Shown one piece after another: positions 10,440-24,900 of a stretch of DNA of 64,000 nucleotides (the stretch's first letter is position 1; every line of letters starts with the position of its first letter). The position numbers were made by a program, and so were the translations under genes. The DNA comes from Rhopalosiphum padi (lineage: Eukaryota > Arthropoda > Insecta > Hemiptera > Aphididae), in assembly GCF_020882245.1 (NCBI RefSeq), contig NC_083597.1:88700152-88764151 (forward strand), read 5' to 3'. The notes beneath the pieces were generated by a model. The model was not told the DNA's origin. It saw only the letters and a program-made list of their open reading frames with translations, and made no database searches.

Positions 10440-13157
10440 ATTATTTTATTTAGGGCTTCTACAAAATGAGCTTTCGTTTCCGAGGTATTCGGTCTTTTCC
10501 GTAACGCACGCATTAGGTATGTATGGAGTTTATATGTATTTATGAATCGTCGTTCACAAGGTCATAAAGCTTAATTAATGAACTACTCGCCACACACGAT
10601 AATAATAATAATAGTAACATTAAAAACGTAGAGGAACTAATTTTTTTTCACCGGTCTGTGAGCATTTCGAATTCCGTAAAACAGCGTTCTAGTTATTTCG
10701 AGTCAGCCATCTCTGCAAGCGAAACAGTTGGAGGTGTATTTGTTTAGCCTCCGTGAAAATGGCTCTCCTCTCCGGCAGACGAAACTTTTTCCTAGTCTGG
10801 GATTATACGACGTAACAAAATACAATACGAGTCTTAAATAAACCAAAATATTTCAGTGCAATTACGCAATATTGTTGGACAACAAATTAAAAAAGTAAAA
10901 ACATTTCTCAAAATGATTCGGTTGACTTTTCTGTTGTGGAAACTATATATACATATATTATTATTTTTTTTTTAAATCTTACTCGCTGTTTTCGTGTTTA
11001 GATTCAAAAGTATGGAAATAAAAAATTTAAATTACAATAAAATATTGTCAGCTGGTAGTTTCTGAATATTGTTTTCGTTTCGGCGACAGAAACGAATAAC
11101 ATTTTAATATTCATGTTATTCCTAGTCTATTTTTATACCATATAATTTGATAGCCTAATATATCAGTTGATTGGCCTCTTAATACACGTCAAGTTGTAAG
11201 ATAACCGAAATCAATTGAACAAAAACATAGATACGACGTCGTGTTGTGTTCTTATGAATAAAACAAGAATCTTGGTGCTATTCAAAATACTATGCTGAAG
11301 CATTCGAGATGATAACTGTTTCGAAAAACTAATAAATATCTATATTATATTCTCTAGAATATTTCTATGCATATTATATAAGAACCAGAGAAAAGATATA
11401 TCCCTAAAAAAGAAAATGTAAATACTCCGATTTTCAACCCATGTCACATTCACACATTATAAGTTATAGCGCATTAACACTGTTTCTAGTTGGTAAAAAA
11501 AAAGCATGAAATATGTCATTGGGCGCATCAACATCGCTATTTTGAAAAAATTATTTGTTTATTCAGTTCACCAGCAGTGTTTTTTTTTTTTTAAACTAAA
11601 CTAAAATAATATGTATACAAGCAACCATATTAAGTTTTAATATTATTTTAAATATTACATTAAATAGTCTATTAATAAAATTCAATAACATGTGATGTAT
11701 AAAAATAAATATATTAACAGCTCAAGTAAAATTATTTGTATAAACATTTTAATTAAGAGTCAAATGTATGTATTTATGTTTGTAATATAATTATTATTGT
11801 GTAAGTATGCAAAAAAATCACGATCAAAAATAGATGGCACTATTTTTTGTTGTTGAAATAAATCGCAATACTATTGTGGTGTTTGCAATCTGGCTATAAA
11901 TTTGTTTTGTTTTTCTTGATTCCGATCACTGCTTTGGTTTTGAATTTACTTTCTATTTTGAACGCAACATATTATATAATATATTATAGTATAGCCTATC
12001 CTAACCTATCAGAATGGTGAAAATAGGATACAATCGGGATTCATTCTGGTAGCAATATGGATATTTCTTATCTTTAGTTTAGAATATAAAATTTACACAC
12101 AAAACAAAATTGCGGTGTAAGGTTTTCCATTTAGAAAAAAAAATATAAATAATAATATGAAAAAAAATGTATAATGATATTTTTGAATATTGACAGTATG
12201 CATATAGGATTCCAGTCAATCGGATACGTTGACATGAATTAATTTTAAATAATAGGAAAACCAAACATCCATACTGATTTGTACTTTTAGTTATAACTTG
12301 CGACCGTTTATAATAAACCATAAACGAAATATAAAAAAATTAGAAAGCCAACTACTGGGTATTATTTAAGTCAGAAACCATATACCAATAGGGATATGTT
12401 TATAAAATTGCATTATTGATAAGAATATTTAATACTAATTTAAATATTTTATTTAGGTATTTATTTTTTTTTTTGTAGTTACAAACAAATAATAAAATGC
12501 TTATAACTACATGTAAGATAACATTATTAAGTGCGTTATACTTAACAGTAAACTCATTAATATATGAAACAAAATATAAACATTTATCATATTATTTATA
12601 TTATTATAATATTAAGAAAAATAATTCAATCTAAATAAAAATATATTGACCATAGTATACCTAGGTAAGACAATTATATTTTAACTTATAATTGAAAAAT
12701 ATAAAATAAACAAAACATTATAGTAAATAGTGATTACTGCACGATTTGAAAATAAAACTAATTTAGAAAGTATATGTCTTCTGTTTACTGGATTGATTCA
12801 TAATATCTGATGAATATATTTGTGATGATGATTTTAACATTAACTTAAAAAAAAAAAAATGTTTATAGAGTTATTAATATAATTTTATTGAGCCGTTTTA
12901 ATATGGTCATATTTAAGGTATCTAAATATATTTTTATCTGTTCAAAAAGTGACTATTACATGTCACATTTGAAAATTGAAAATAATTACTCAACCGCTTA
13001 TCGCGAAACCTAAATAAAAATCTTTTACTTGATATATTATGTAATGTAATCCTTTGAATTTTTAAGTGTTAAAATATTTAATTAGTAGAATAATGATTTA
13101 TTCAAGTCGCTCAATGTTATTATGATAAATCGGAATTTTGAATTTTTTTTTTTTAAA
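10440..13157. other. AT-rich non-coding stretch
   Basis: Mostly AT-rich DNA with poly-A/T tracts. CCTATCCTAACCTAT at 11995-12009 recurs at 34176-34190. The 80-codon minus frame at 12079-12321 is AT-driven and rejected. Confidence 0.45.
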
Positions 13158-14279
13158 TTAGAAAAATTCAAATATACAGTCGTGTATTGCTTTACAGTAT
13201 TCTACGGTAGCTTCAACATTCTCAAAATCAGGGGTGTTAATATTTTTTAGATATTGTGAAGAATCAGCCGTGTCTAGCCAGCATCTGTTTCTAAAATATA
13301 CTTATTTGCTAAAATATTATTGGTTTATTCTAACATGTGAAATGCATTACTAATTGCTCAAACCAATTTTTAATTTTATTATATTTATTGCCTATTTAGT
13401 ATTTTGCATCCTAAAAGTTTTAAAGTAGTAACATGTGTATGGATCCCATAACATTGGTCTTGTAACACTCCAAACAGTCAACCTAGAATTATGACCACGA
13501 TAAAGGACTGATTTAATTAGTTCAGCTTGAACAGAAGCAGTCGTTATTTCATTTTGCAAAAAAAAAAAATAGGTTATTTCCGCCTTCCATTTATAACAAG
13601 CTAATGTCTTGGTAGGTGGTGTTTTAGGTCCCTCAAATTCAAATGTATTACAATATTCACAGTGTTTAACAAATTTACCCAGTATTTCATCCTATAAAAT
13701 TAAATTTTTTTTTTTTTTTTCATAGACGTGGCATTGAAAATGATATAACTTTGTTTTTAATGCAGACTTATGGTTGAAAGTGCATTAAATACTTCCTTGC
13801 TAAATTCCGGGTCTTGAATTCCAGTTCAGAATTTATTTGCCAGTTGGAAATTTCAAAAATGTTCTAAAATAATATTATATTAAGCAGGTAAATGAAAAAA
13901 TAAATAAATATTAGATTGTGAGTGAAGCGCATAGCATGTATTTTAATATGCGATTAGTTATATAATTTGTGTGTACAATATAAATTAAAACATGACCTGA
14001 ATCCATAAAATTAAATTTAAATTCTAATATCTGCAGTATTTAAGCGCTTTAAGTGAATAATAATAAAGTGTAACAGAAAATTATTTAACCTCTTTATAGT
14101 ATCTACGCCGAGTTGGTCTTTTACCTTTGTTTTTGAATCAGTTACTCTATAATAGGTATAGACATGTAAAATTTTAGTCAATAAAAAATTTTTTTCTATG
14201 TACCTAGTTGTAAAATGGATAATGCATTGGCATTGCGTTGTACATTCGCACAGCCACGGTCAAAACAAAAAATTGGCAT
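13158..14279 (-). pseudogene. THAP-domain / P-element-like transposase gene, broken
   Basis: Four minus-strand blocks lie in order. (1) 14279-14196 starts M-P-I-F-C-F-D-R-G-C-A-N, matching the C-x4-C-x-N start of a THAP zinc finger. (2) 14138-14020 includes V-T-D-S-K-T-K-V-K-D-Q-L-G-V-D. (3) 13870-13392 holds N-A-T-S-M-K-K in one frame. After an acceptor-like TTTTATAG, a 99-codon open frame (13691-13392) follows with D-E-I-L-G, A-C-Y-K-W-K-A-E-I-T-Y-F-F and S-V-Q-A-E-L-I-K-S-V-L. These resemble the catalytic core layout of THAP9/P-type transposases. (4) 13295-13158 reads W-L-D-T-A-D-S-S-Q-Y-L. In-frame TGA and TAA codons in block 3 and frame changes between blocks mark it as dead, although some breaks may be small introns. 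The family call is inference from motif order. Confidence 0.45.
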
Positions 14280-17200
14280 CTTATTAACTTCTATAGTTCT
14301 ATAACAATATTATTATTATTATTATTATATGTAGGACATAATGTAGGTATATTACTAACTCTGTAATATGTTCTTAATTTACATTTCAATTTTAAACTAC
14401 AATATTAATACTATAATATGGTATTACACGAAACTATGAAAAGAGATTCGTTATTTGTATTACTACCAGTATTGGCATTTCATCCATTGAGATATTTTAT
14501 AAACATTTCTCTGTTGGCATATGACCGTTTGACCGTATGACTTCAACATTCCTATGGGAATTTAATATGCAGTTCGCTCTATAGTTATTTTATATTTCTA
14601 AGAATACAACGAATTTGAGTTATCTAACGAATCCATTATTCAGTATTTTTTATAAATTTAGTTACTACCCAATAAAATAAATTGATTGAAAGTTAATACA
14701 TTTCTTATTTTGTTGATTTTATACTATTATATCCATTGGAAAAAAAAATAACAAAATAAGGTTTTTTTTTGCATTATCTACCGATGATTGTATTTTATTT
14801 TATGTATATATTTGAGAAAAATTAAGTGATGGGTGCAGGAGAGTTAAGTGATAAATATGAAAATTTCATATTTCATCATTTCAATTTTATGTATGACATG
14901 ATTTTAGTTTTACGAACTTATTTTTAAAATTCAGTTTGTTTGAAGTTTCTTATAAAATATTTAAAACTGTAATATATTTATATCGTGTACATATATATCG
15001 TTTAAAGATAATCGATTTAATCCATTATTCGGTGACATATTATAAACATTCTATATCAATCATCATAATACCTACATTAAATTGTAATAAATTATATATT
15101 TTAATCATCAATGATTTATTTTACATTATAAGTCAGCTTTATGGTTAAAAAACTTGCTATTGTATAAAAATATAAAATAGAGTATAGATCTTAAGTGTAT
15201 CTCAACATTTAGTAGATTAATTTAGTGAATATTGTAAATTTAAATTTAATAATAATCATACCATACGAATAATCACTATAAGCCATAATCTGAAATAGGT
15301 ACAATTAGGTAAACTATTATTTTTATTCAAAAAATCTCTTAAATTATATTATTAATTAATTAAAAATATAATTTTATCTAATATCTTTTGATATTTATCT
15401 TTAAGTTATAAGTAAATTTTGGATTTAAATATCCTATAAATTCACAATAATGCACCAGAAAAAAAAATGTACTAATGAAACAAAATTCTGAATATTAAAT
15501 TCAAGTCTCTAATAAAATAACCTAATTTTTTGAATTTAAATAAAATTGTTATAAGAAAAATCGTTATTTACGGATTAAATATCTAATCTCATATATATTT
15601 TAAGTTAAATAAAATCTCTATAACAAACTTATATATTATATATTATTATTATTATTGATTGTATTATTTTCGATATTTTTGAATTGTAGTAAGAACCATT
15701 TATGAGGAATATTTTAATAATTCATTAAGCTATTTTTTTCTGAAAACAAAATGTTTTATTAACATTCACTAGGTATTTTTGAATAAAACTGTACCATAAG
15801 TTTGGAAACTACGATTTGTACGCATAAAAATATTTACAGATTATCATGATAGTATTATAACTAATTGTATACTAAATTTTTTATTTTTATTTATATATAC
15901 CTATAGAAAAAAACAATACGAATTTCGGCATTGATTAACATGAATAAGTTATTTAATAAAGGTTACATGCAAAAAACTACCAATTACCCGCAGGCAGACT
16001 AGAGAGAAGACCATTTTCCGGTTAAACTTAAATATATTTATATATTACCCACCATACACATACATTATTCACAGGTCATTTATCCATTTAGTGTTATTTT
16101 TTTTTTATACACAGAAGGTGATATTTAAATCTGAGTCACTATAATTTCTTCTTAATATTTTCTAAAAAACCAAATTATATTTACAAAAATGTTGTTTTCA
16201 GATTAAAAATATTGCGAATTTAATACAATAAATTATTGACTCGTGAAATTGTAAAACATTCGTAGTTGCTATTCAATGTTTTTATAAAATAACATTTTGT
16301 GAAAATTGATTCTTAATTTAACAAGAACAGGTTTGTAAGTGGATACGACTCTACTACTATAGTAGATGTCGAATGTAATCGATGTTCATTTTTAATTCAA
16401 TGGGAAATTACCTATTATATACGAAAAACAATTCATAACGGAAATAGCCTGTCAACTATAAGTACATTAATTTATGATTTGTTTTTGGTTATTATTGTTA
16501 TTAAATTTATTTTTAGTATTTAATTGTCATCGTTCTTATACAATATTATTGTTATTACTTTTTTAGTAAATATCACCTTACGTAATATCGTGTGAATATG
16601 TTCAAAGTATAAGTAGATAATATCTTAAAATCTATCTAAAAATTGTTGAAATGCAAATCTGTACTACAATAAAATTCATAAACGTTGTGCCTAAACGTTT
16701 TGAGTTTAATTCGTATGAGTGATATGTAATAAACTATTAAACAATGAGTAAATAACGAAGAACAAAAAACAAAATGTTTGAAACATCAAAGTCTTTACCA
16801 TATTGTAAATCGTTCTTTTGTAAACATATTTAAAAAATACTTAGACTAATTATTGTATGATATTAATTTCATAAATCGAGTAGCATTCACACCATTATAT
16901 GTATAAAATTTGTATAATCTTAACTTAATTATAATTTAAGTATAATAGTATGCTACATTTTCTCAAAATTTAGTTAAACATACCGTACCTACAACTAGTA
17001 GAATAATAAACAACTAATTGTAAAACACTAATAAGTATTAATATATTACACAATAACTTCAGAAAAAAAAAATGATTATTCAAAATCTTAGCTTAGAATC
17101 GTTTCAAGTATATAACGATGACATAATCGGGTACACCCGAAATCTAATATACAAAAGAGCATCATTTCCCAAAGTTTGTTTGTTTCATAATTGTTACATT

Positions 17201-17640
17201 AAAATAAAAATAAATAAATGTGTATATTTATTTATAAAAATAGTTGTACTTTTTTTTTAAAGTTTTTCTCTTTATAAAATAGTGAAGTTAAATATCATGA
17301 ATATCCTCTCTTACACCATCAATTTGTTTTTTTTTAAACAATCGTTTATAGTAAACCGGTGGTTTATCATTGTTTTATGTTATTATAATACTTACATTTC
17401 TAATACAAATATTCACTTTCAGTAAATATGCAACTGAAGATAAGTACAAAAATTTAAAAAGGCTCAAATCCTTCAATAAAAAAAAAAATGTTAAGAATGT
17501 AACGTTATAACTTTGAAGTATATTACAAAATCTCAAAAACACAAAAGTTAACTTGGAAAACAAACGATAAATATTTTCTAAAAAAAAAATCAACTCGTAA
17601 AACGCTCATACAAAATATTACCATACGCCATACAGTGCAA
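14280..17640. other. AT-rich non-coding stretch
   Basis: No gene or classified repeat was seen. Frames at 14936-15148, 17072-17260 and 17375-17593 are rich in Ile, Tyr, Leu, Phe and Lys and judged chance. Runs of ATT triplets and poly-A occur throughout. Confidence 0.5.
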
Positions 17641-17777
17641 TATAATACTGTCTATGGGACCGCAGGTACACAATCAAGTCGTCCTTTGACATCGTGCATA
17701 TACGACTCTTGTTCAAAACTTAGTTTATCGTCAATCCAATGGTGTGGCTTCGTTAGTAGGTATAACGGTACCTAGTA

Positions 17778-17880
17778 TAATAGCAGTATTAGTAGGTAGT
17801 AATAGAAATAGTTATAATAGCAGCGGCAGTAGTAATAATAGTTATAGTAGCGATATTAGTAGTTACAGTAGTATTATCAT
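17778..17880. repeat. Imperfect trinucleotide (AGT/AAT) tract
   Basis: A run of AGT, AAT, AGC and ATT triplets keeps a period of three for about 100 bases (for example AGTAGTAATAATAGTTATAG). It borders the 3' end of the minus-strand coding-like region 17863-18235. Confidence 0.6.
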
Positions 17881-18235
17881 TTGAGGCTTACGGCTTTGCT
17901 GCCCGTTTTTGCCGTCTGTTCCACCACCACCGCCGCTTGACATGGTGCCTTTTAATTTCCCATGGGCAAACACGGCAACATCAGCGGCAGAAAGTATTAC
18001 ACGAATGCGCGGAAATTGCATAAGTGCCTCGTTTAAAACCAGGAAAACGCCGCCCAACCCTTCCGCAGGGCGCCGGAACGGGACCTACCCCCCTTCTCAC
18101 CTCATCGAGTGCTCTCAGATAGTCCCGTCCATATTTCACCGGTGCCGTATTTAGGCCATATTCGTTTACGGTTATAATTGTCTGTGGACTGTCGTATATT
18201 TGTGTAATTTGTATTGTATACGTATTATTGTATCG
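17863..18235 (-). pseudogene. CpG-rich coding-like region in two frames, unassigned
   Basis: The upstream part (18235-18101) is an open frame ending P-V-K-Y-G-R-D-Y-L-R-A-L-D-E directly before a donor-like GTGAGA. The downstream part (18084-17863) is open in another frame with L-G-G-V-F-L-V-L-N-E-A-L-M-Q, then V-I-L-S-A-A-D-V-A-V-F-A-H-G-K-L-K-G, then a Gly run and a stop. Composition and codon mix suggest past or present coding. It could be two exons with a very short intron, or a frameshifted pseudogene. I do not recognise the protein. Confidence 0.3.
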
Positions 18236-18239
18236 TCAC

Positions 18240-20400
18240 ACAACTACGTTGTCGCCGATGACCGATGACTTTTATTACTTTTACTTTTACTTTTCTTAAT
18301 TTTATTTACGTATAATAGTTATACAGATCTATAATAATATAAAATAGCAATCGTCCGGATACAGTGTTTCTACGTCGCCATAATATTAAAAAAAAAAAAA
18401 GAAAATTCAGTAAACAAACATAATAATAAAATTGTCATCAGCAAATAGTAAATACGTAATAGTACTTGTACAATTTCAAAATGTTAAATTTTATTATTCG
18501 TTATTTTTCAAAAATAAAAATGCATCGAATATTTTAATGTTGATAAATTATTTTTCACAGAACTAAGAGTATTAATATCAAATTTATATTTTAAAATCAT
18601 AACTGTGTGTTTAATAATTGATTTAATAACTATGTAATAGTATAATACAACATTAATAAATATGAATAAAAAGTACAACGATGTGTTCCAAAATTCAAAA
18701 TCTACAAACTATTCTAAATTTGAATTAATGTTTATTAACAGGTGCGTTTATCTCCTATTGACTTTTACTTTTTGCATATTATAAATTCATAATTATGGAT
18801 TTATGACTATACTAATTTTTTGGTGTTAAATTTCGAAAATAGCTATTATTTGTGTCTCCGAATATACGTATAATAAAGTTACTGACTGGTGTGCGTTTAC
18901 TGAACTTGCGGTATTGCGGTCGTGTTCGAAACACGTGTAATAAGGTTGCGCGTGCAAACAAAAATAGTTCAGAAATCTGTTCAAGATGCAACAGTTAAGT
19001 ATCTTGAGCGTATATTATTTGAACGTCTTATTGTAATTGAACTAAATTGAAACCATTCCCGGAAACGCGTATTATTAATATGAAATAGAGCAAATTAGTA
19101 TATACCTAGCGATTTTTGGTTTGTAAATATTGTTATCCCCCTTTTCTATACGAAGTGTCTTTTTTTAAAGACTTAAGTAGCTAGTATAAAGAATAAAAAT
19201 TAAATTTTAGTATAAACAACAATATGTATTACAGTAAAATTGTCATCGATAAAATTAAACTAAAATACGATACGTCGCGTGTGAGCGTGAATCATGATTA
19301 AGTTTCTATATAGATTTTAGAAACAAGAATCGAAATACATCGACGCACAATATTTACTTTAAATATTATTTTATCATATAATATTATAGGAATTAAATAG
19401 TAATAATATAACAAATGCAGTATTTAAAATAAAAAAATAGAATAAAATAAAATTTGTGATGTAAGCTTACCGATTATTTCCATTAATATACTCGTCATAT
19501 AATTCAAAAAAGAAACATTTTTATATTTTTCATTTTGAGTGGAGTAAAAAATAAATCTTAATATTTGATTTCAATTGAATTTTTTTCTATATAATATTAT
19601 TGCATGATATCTACTTAAAAAAATATATTTGAATAAAAATCTATATTGTGTTTCTAAAAATAGTCAAGCTTACTTATCTTTACTCTATTATTTTATGTTG
19701 ATTATTATTATTGTTTTTTTTTTTTTTACAATATGTTTTGATATGTGAAACTGTGAAAGGTATACACTAATAATTTCCCACGTGAAGTAACACCGTAAAA
19801 CCTTATACGTATGGACACTGACAGATACTTAAATACATAATATTACATAAGCTGTATGTAAACGTCCCTAAAAGTAAGCGGATCGTCATAATATAATGGT
19901 TCAATGTTATCCGCTAATAACTTGATGCAACCGCCAAAAAAACAATAAATTATCCATACTAATAAAGTCAATCCTTGTCCTGAGATATAAATATTCTAAC
20001 AATATCCTACATAATCTTCTGGAAAAGCGCTTTACAATACGCTAAGTAAAATATGATCGAGATCAAAAACGACAAGCAAACAATTTTAAAATTGTTCGGA
20101 ATAATCAAAGAGTAAAATATTATACTTTTAATCAAAGATAAAATCGAAAATTGCGTTCGAGTCGATCATTATGACCATTATGTATAATAGAGATTGTATG
20201 TTTTTAAAAAACACAATTAATCTCGAATGTTAATTACGTGCAAACATTACCCAGAAACCGTATTCGCTTAACAGTGACTTTAATGATCTTTCGCTGATCG
20301 TAATAATGTGTTTTTTTTCCGACATAAAACGCAGTATCGCGACATAAATTTTTATTATCGTCAAATTATACACACTACAGGATAATGAGATATTTTCGTG
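18240..20400. other. AT-rich non-coding stretch
   Basis: Nothing beyond AT-rich DNA and poly-A/T runs. A perfect short palindrome (CGTGTT-CGA-AACACG) lies near 18920-18934. No gene was recognised. Confidence 0.45.
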
Positions 20401-21930
20401 AAATATCGGATAATCATAAAGTATATATATCCGGAACGATAAACCACAAGACGGCGTAGTGTCCGGTACTCCAGTAAGTACCTATATCGACATCGCATCA
20501 ACGGTGTTCGGAGATTTATCGGGAAAAAAGTGCGACGTCCAATAATATTATTATGCGGACCGACAAGGATAGAAGGAAATCCACGTCGTCGTGTGTCGTG
20601 TAGAGACGGAACGCGTTGAAAAATACGCCGCAGTAGGTCCTTCGTAGGGCGGAAACTCGTGTGTGACGCGTAACATAATTATTATTATTATTATTATAAT
20701 GAGCTGCGAGTGGTGTCTCATTGACGCGCGCGTTATAATAACAACCGCGTAACACCGGTATAGGACGTGTGTGAACGCGAAATTATTTAAATGTATTCAG
20801 CCGACAAATTCGCAATAATAACAATATTATTATTATCATTATGCCGCTGCAGTTGATGACTCGTGAAAAACACGTTCCCGACCGCCGTCGTGATATTATT
20901 GCGTAGGTGTAGTGTATGTGTACGTGTGTTATATTGTACGCGGTTAATAGCCGACGTAGCTCGTAATAATTGCCTCACATTAAAAGGCGTCCAAAACCAA
21001 ACACACACGCACACACACCACCGCACGAGCGCATAAATCGCATTTTCTTATACCGACACCGCCGAGCATTAGGCGCGCGAGTACGCGTCGCGGTGTACAT
21101 CGTACGAGCGACTTTTCCCCGTCGTCGTCGTCGTCGTCGCCGCGCAGTAGATAGTCGACGGCAAAATATATTATATTATGCTCTTCCGTTTTAACCGGCT
21201 GACGGTGACAACGATGATATACCTATTTACTGATAACGCACTACATACGTATAACCGCACCGATTAAATCGTATCGCACACTGCGAGAGTACGGCCTAGA
21301 ACGAAAATTACGGTGTTTTTTTTCCTTCCGGTTTTTGTCTCGGTTTCCCGTCACTCTCACACGCGCCCGCACACACGCTTAAGCCATTAACATAATACCG
21401 TGTTTATTATTGCAATAATAATGCACACGCGTTTACGGTGTACACGACGACTTCCGTCTGACGACATAATAATATTGCGCGGAAATCGATACGACAAATT
21501 GTGGTGTGGTGTGTTTGTTTTAATTTATTTTCGTAATAAATATATAGCTCTCTGCCGTTGACTGTTTCACGTGACCTCCCGGCCGAATATTAAATAATAT
21601 AAAACTAAAAAACAGTGTCACGCGCCACACATATACGATATGTCATCGTATTACAAATCTACTTTTTTTTCCATATCCGATTTCCGGCCGATAACGTTTC
21701 ACTCGGTGTTCGTTAACGGTTCGATTTTAAACGTAACGGTACGATTTGTGGTGATTTCATTTTTTTTTTTTTTTTTTATATTTAACAATATTAATCGGCG
21801 ACTATATAAAAGTCATTATAAATCTGATACGATTTATCTTAGGCGGGTTGTTTTCGTTTACGCCCCAACCCGACTTAACCGTTACTGAATCGCGAGTATT
21901 CGTCCTACACGTAGTTTGCTCTCGGAGGGT
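20401..21930. promoter_or_regulatory. CpG island, possible promoter/5' exon region
   Basis: This is about 1.5 kb of raised GC and CpG content with a (GTC)n run at 21120-21140, CA-rich stretches and many short open frames on both strands. A TATA-like GTATATATAT lies at 20421-20430 and a consensus GTAAGT at 20474-20479 on the plus strand, spaced like a promoter followed by a tiny non-coding first exon. None of the frames here (60-82 codons) shows a domain or signal peptide. Orientation and target gene are unknown. Confidence 0.35.
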
Positions 21931-24900
21931 GTTCGACGAAATTCGACAACGCTGAAAGTCGCTATTTTATATTCGTGTCGAAAATGAGTCACTTCGACAC
22001 TCGATGTACGAATTCTGGCTTAAAATATTAATATATTCGTCCCACGCACAGTCCAGTCTAAATTTGAGTGGGTTAAAAAAAGTCTACTGTTTAATTCACG
22101 TGAAAATTTATTATTTTTCAATTTTATTTTTTTCATTAAAATGTTTAAGGTCAGACTGTTAATCATGTTTTATACTTTGTCAAGTTATTTTTTCTAATTT
22201 TAAGAAAAGTTTATAAGATCTAAAATTATATTTCTTACTAGGAATAAAGTAAAATTATTATTAAGTCAACGGTATTGTGATTAAATCATAATTTAAATAT
22301 GTAAAGTAAAATTATAAATTCAAACGTAATAAATTTGATTTGAATGATGGAATAAATCGTTTAACATAAATTGTTTACAATGCAATTTTCATACATAACA
22401 GTATAATATTATAAAATATTTACTATATTGTGTTTTATATGTTATTAAAAAATAATATATTTAAGTAACCGTTATAGAAACAAGTATAACAATTGTATAC
22501 ACTGCAGGTAAATAAGTGACTGTAAGTGCTTCCTAAAAAGTTATAATGACAATTATATTAATGTTTCACAGAAATGGTCGCCAATTAAAGAGATAACTAG
22601 CACTAATAATGTTGAATGATGACTCTCATTCTACGATTATTTTTTCAATTCGTCTATATTTATTCGTTTGGCGTAAGGAAAAAACTTAAGAGAGCTGGTA
22701 CTATCTGAGTATTTCATATTACATATAGCGAGGAAAACACTAAATTAATGATTACACAATAATAATAACGTACAAACTGTCGTGTTCATAATGAGATTCC
22801 CATTTGACGAGTCATTATAAAACAAAATAATCGTTTAATTACGTTTTTAATCAACACGTTATTCAATAGACCCACGAAAACAAATATAAAACCATCTTTG
22901 TTCGAAATTATTTGTACATGTATAATATCTATATAACTTTTATATTAAATAGTTAATAGATTCACTTATAGAAATATAGATGTATGTGGTGTACAGCAGT
23001 TACGATTGGCAAGCTGTTACTCCCGATCCCAAACCTCTATTTGCCAGAAAAGGCAGCATAATATAACGGAATTAACCGTCGACAACATTGACAAAATGTC
23101 ACGTTCGGCATTCCGTTGACGTATACACGTTGCACACATTTACCGTCATATTTAACAACCTATATCAATTAAACAGACGACAATTTTACGTCTGTGGTAT
23201 TAACTCGTGGTCCCTAATATTAAGAACACAAACATAATTTGTAATTTCAATGAATTCAAAGTTGAAATTATACAATTTTATAAAGTGATAAAGATAAATT
23301 TATGAACACGGAGTGTACGAAAATAAAACGTGTATGCATAATAATATACCTACAAACATTATTATAATATAAAAGTAAAAATTATTTTATTTTAACATTT
23401 ATAATGTTCACTAATTTTACATAGTTGTCTCTACAGTAATACGAAGGGAGAGTACTTGTTAATATAAATAAAAATATAATAAACAAAATTACTCTATAGA
23501 ACTCTGTCCATTTGCATAAGGCTAATGTTGTGTATATATTATGATATAAAACAAATGTAACCATTAACAGTGAAGTTAATTAATATTTATTTGGTTCTAA
23601 ATTTCAAGACCTATTTTGTTTCCCTTAATAATTTTATTATAATAAACGAAAAATTTCTCTTAAATTGTTATGTAAATATATTTTATTAATCATCAGCCAT
23701 TTGTATTTAAGTGTACAAATAAAAAAATTATATTTCACTTTAGATTTCAAACCGTAATAAATAATACTGTAGTAAAAAAAAATAGGTAGGTATAAAAAAT
23801 GTGTTAATAAATACCAAAGTTCATACTTTATAGAATTTTAATAAGGAAGAAAGCAAACTTTCCAATTTTAAATTTGTCCAGCATGATTTTCTATATTATT
23901 GTCTACTCCAGCACTATATTCTGATTTAAACTGCATTACAGAGAAAAAGGCAATTTTTTTTTCAAATTTAATTTTCTCTCGTCAGAAAATTGTATTCTGT
24001 CTGTTAAAGAAAATTAAATAAACAAAATAAAATTGAAGAAACTGTATGCGGTGTAAAAACTTTTGACGCAATAGGGACAATTTCTCATTTTACGTTTATT
24101 ACTACATACTGTGATACATACAATTTTTTTATTTATGAACCACATATTTTATTTAAATCAAAATAATTTATAACTTTGAAGAAAAAAAGTAATAGTCAAC
24201 ATTGTGTAAACTGAAAGCGAGAAAAAACGAAAATTATTTTTTTATAGTGATAAATCGAAATTAAAATAAAATCTTATAAATCAATAAACATTTTCCAATT
24301 CTTAAAATGTTTATAATCTTTTTAAATACAATTATTAATTACAAAAAATGATTATGAGAATGTACGAGTTTAAAAGCGTTTAATATACGTCACATTATAT
24401 TATTCCGGCCGTAATATTCATTTATCGTGATTTACGTTGCATTCAGAAAACTAATACAATACTATTGTTGATCGTAATAACAATATGAATTATTTGGCAG
24501 ATTTTATTCTCAACTTGTTATGTTTAATTATGTATGATGTATTACTTAATAATTAAAATAAGTGCATTTAATATTAATCCACATCGAGTTAATTAAATTT
24601 GTTATTACTGTATAATAAATAATATTAATATTTACCTACTTAGAATACTAGTAAAATCACTAGTACTTTTGAACTTCGTTATATTATATTATAGTTTATA
24701 TATAATGATAATATTATATTATATTTGTACTAAAACTAAATGTAACTATACATAATATCCAATATGGCATACTAAATATAGCATTACAGTTATTGGTCGT
24801 ATTCAGTATTTAAGACTTACAATGAATTACGCATTATCGAAACTGTGTGCAGAAGCTCGCAAATTGTGCATTTTCTTACTTGTTTATGTTTATTGTTTAG

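Noticed and set aside
21700..21760. GGTTCGATT resembling a tRNA B box near 21718
   Set aside because: No A box, acceptor stem or cloverleaf could be drawn around it.
22978..23110. Protein-like stretch (Y-S-S-Y-D-W-Q-A-V-T-P-D) after an AG
   Set aside because: Only about 28 codons, two frames open, no donor and no recognised family.
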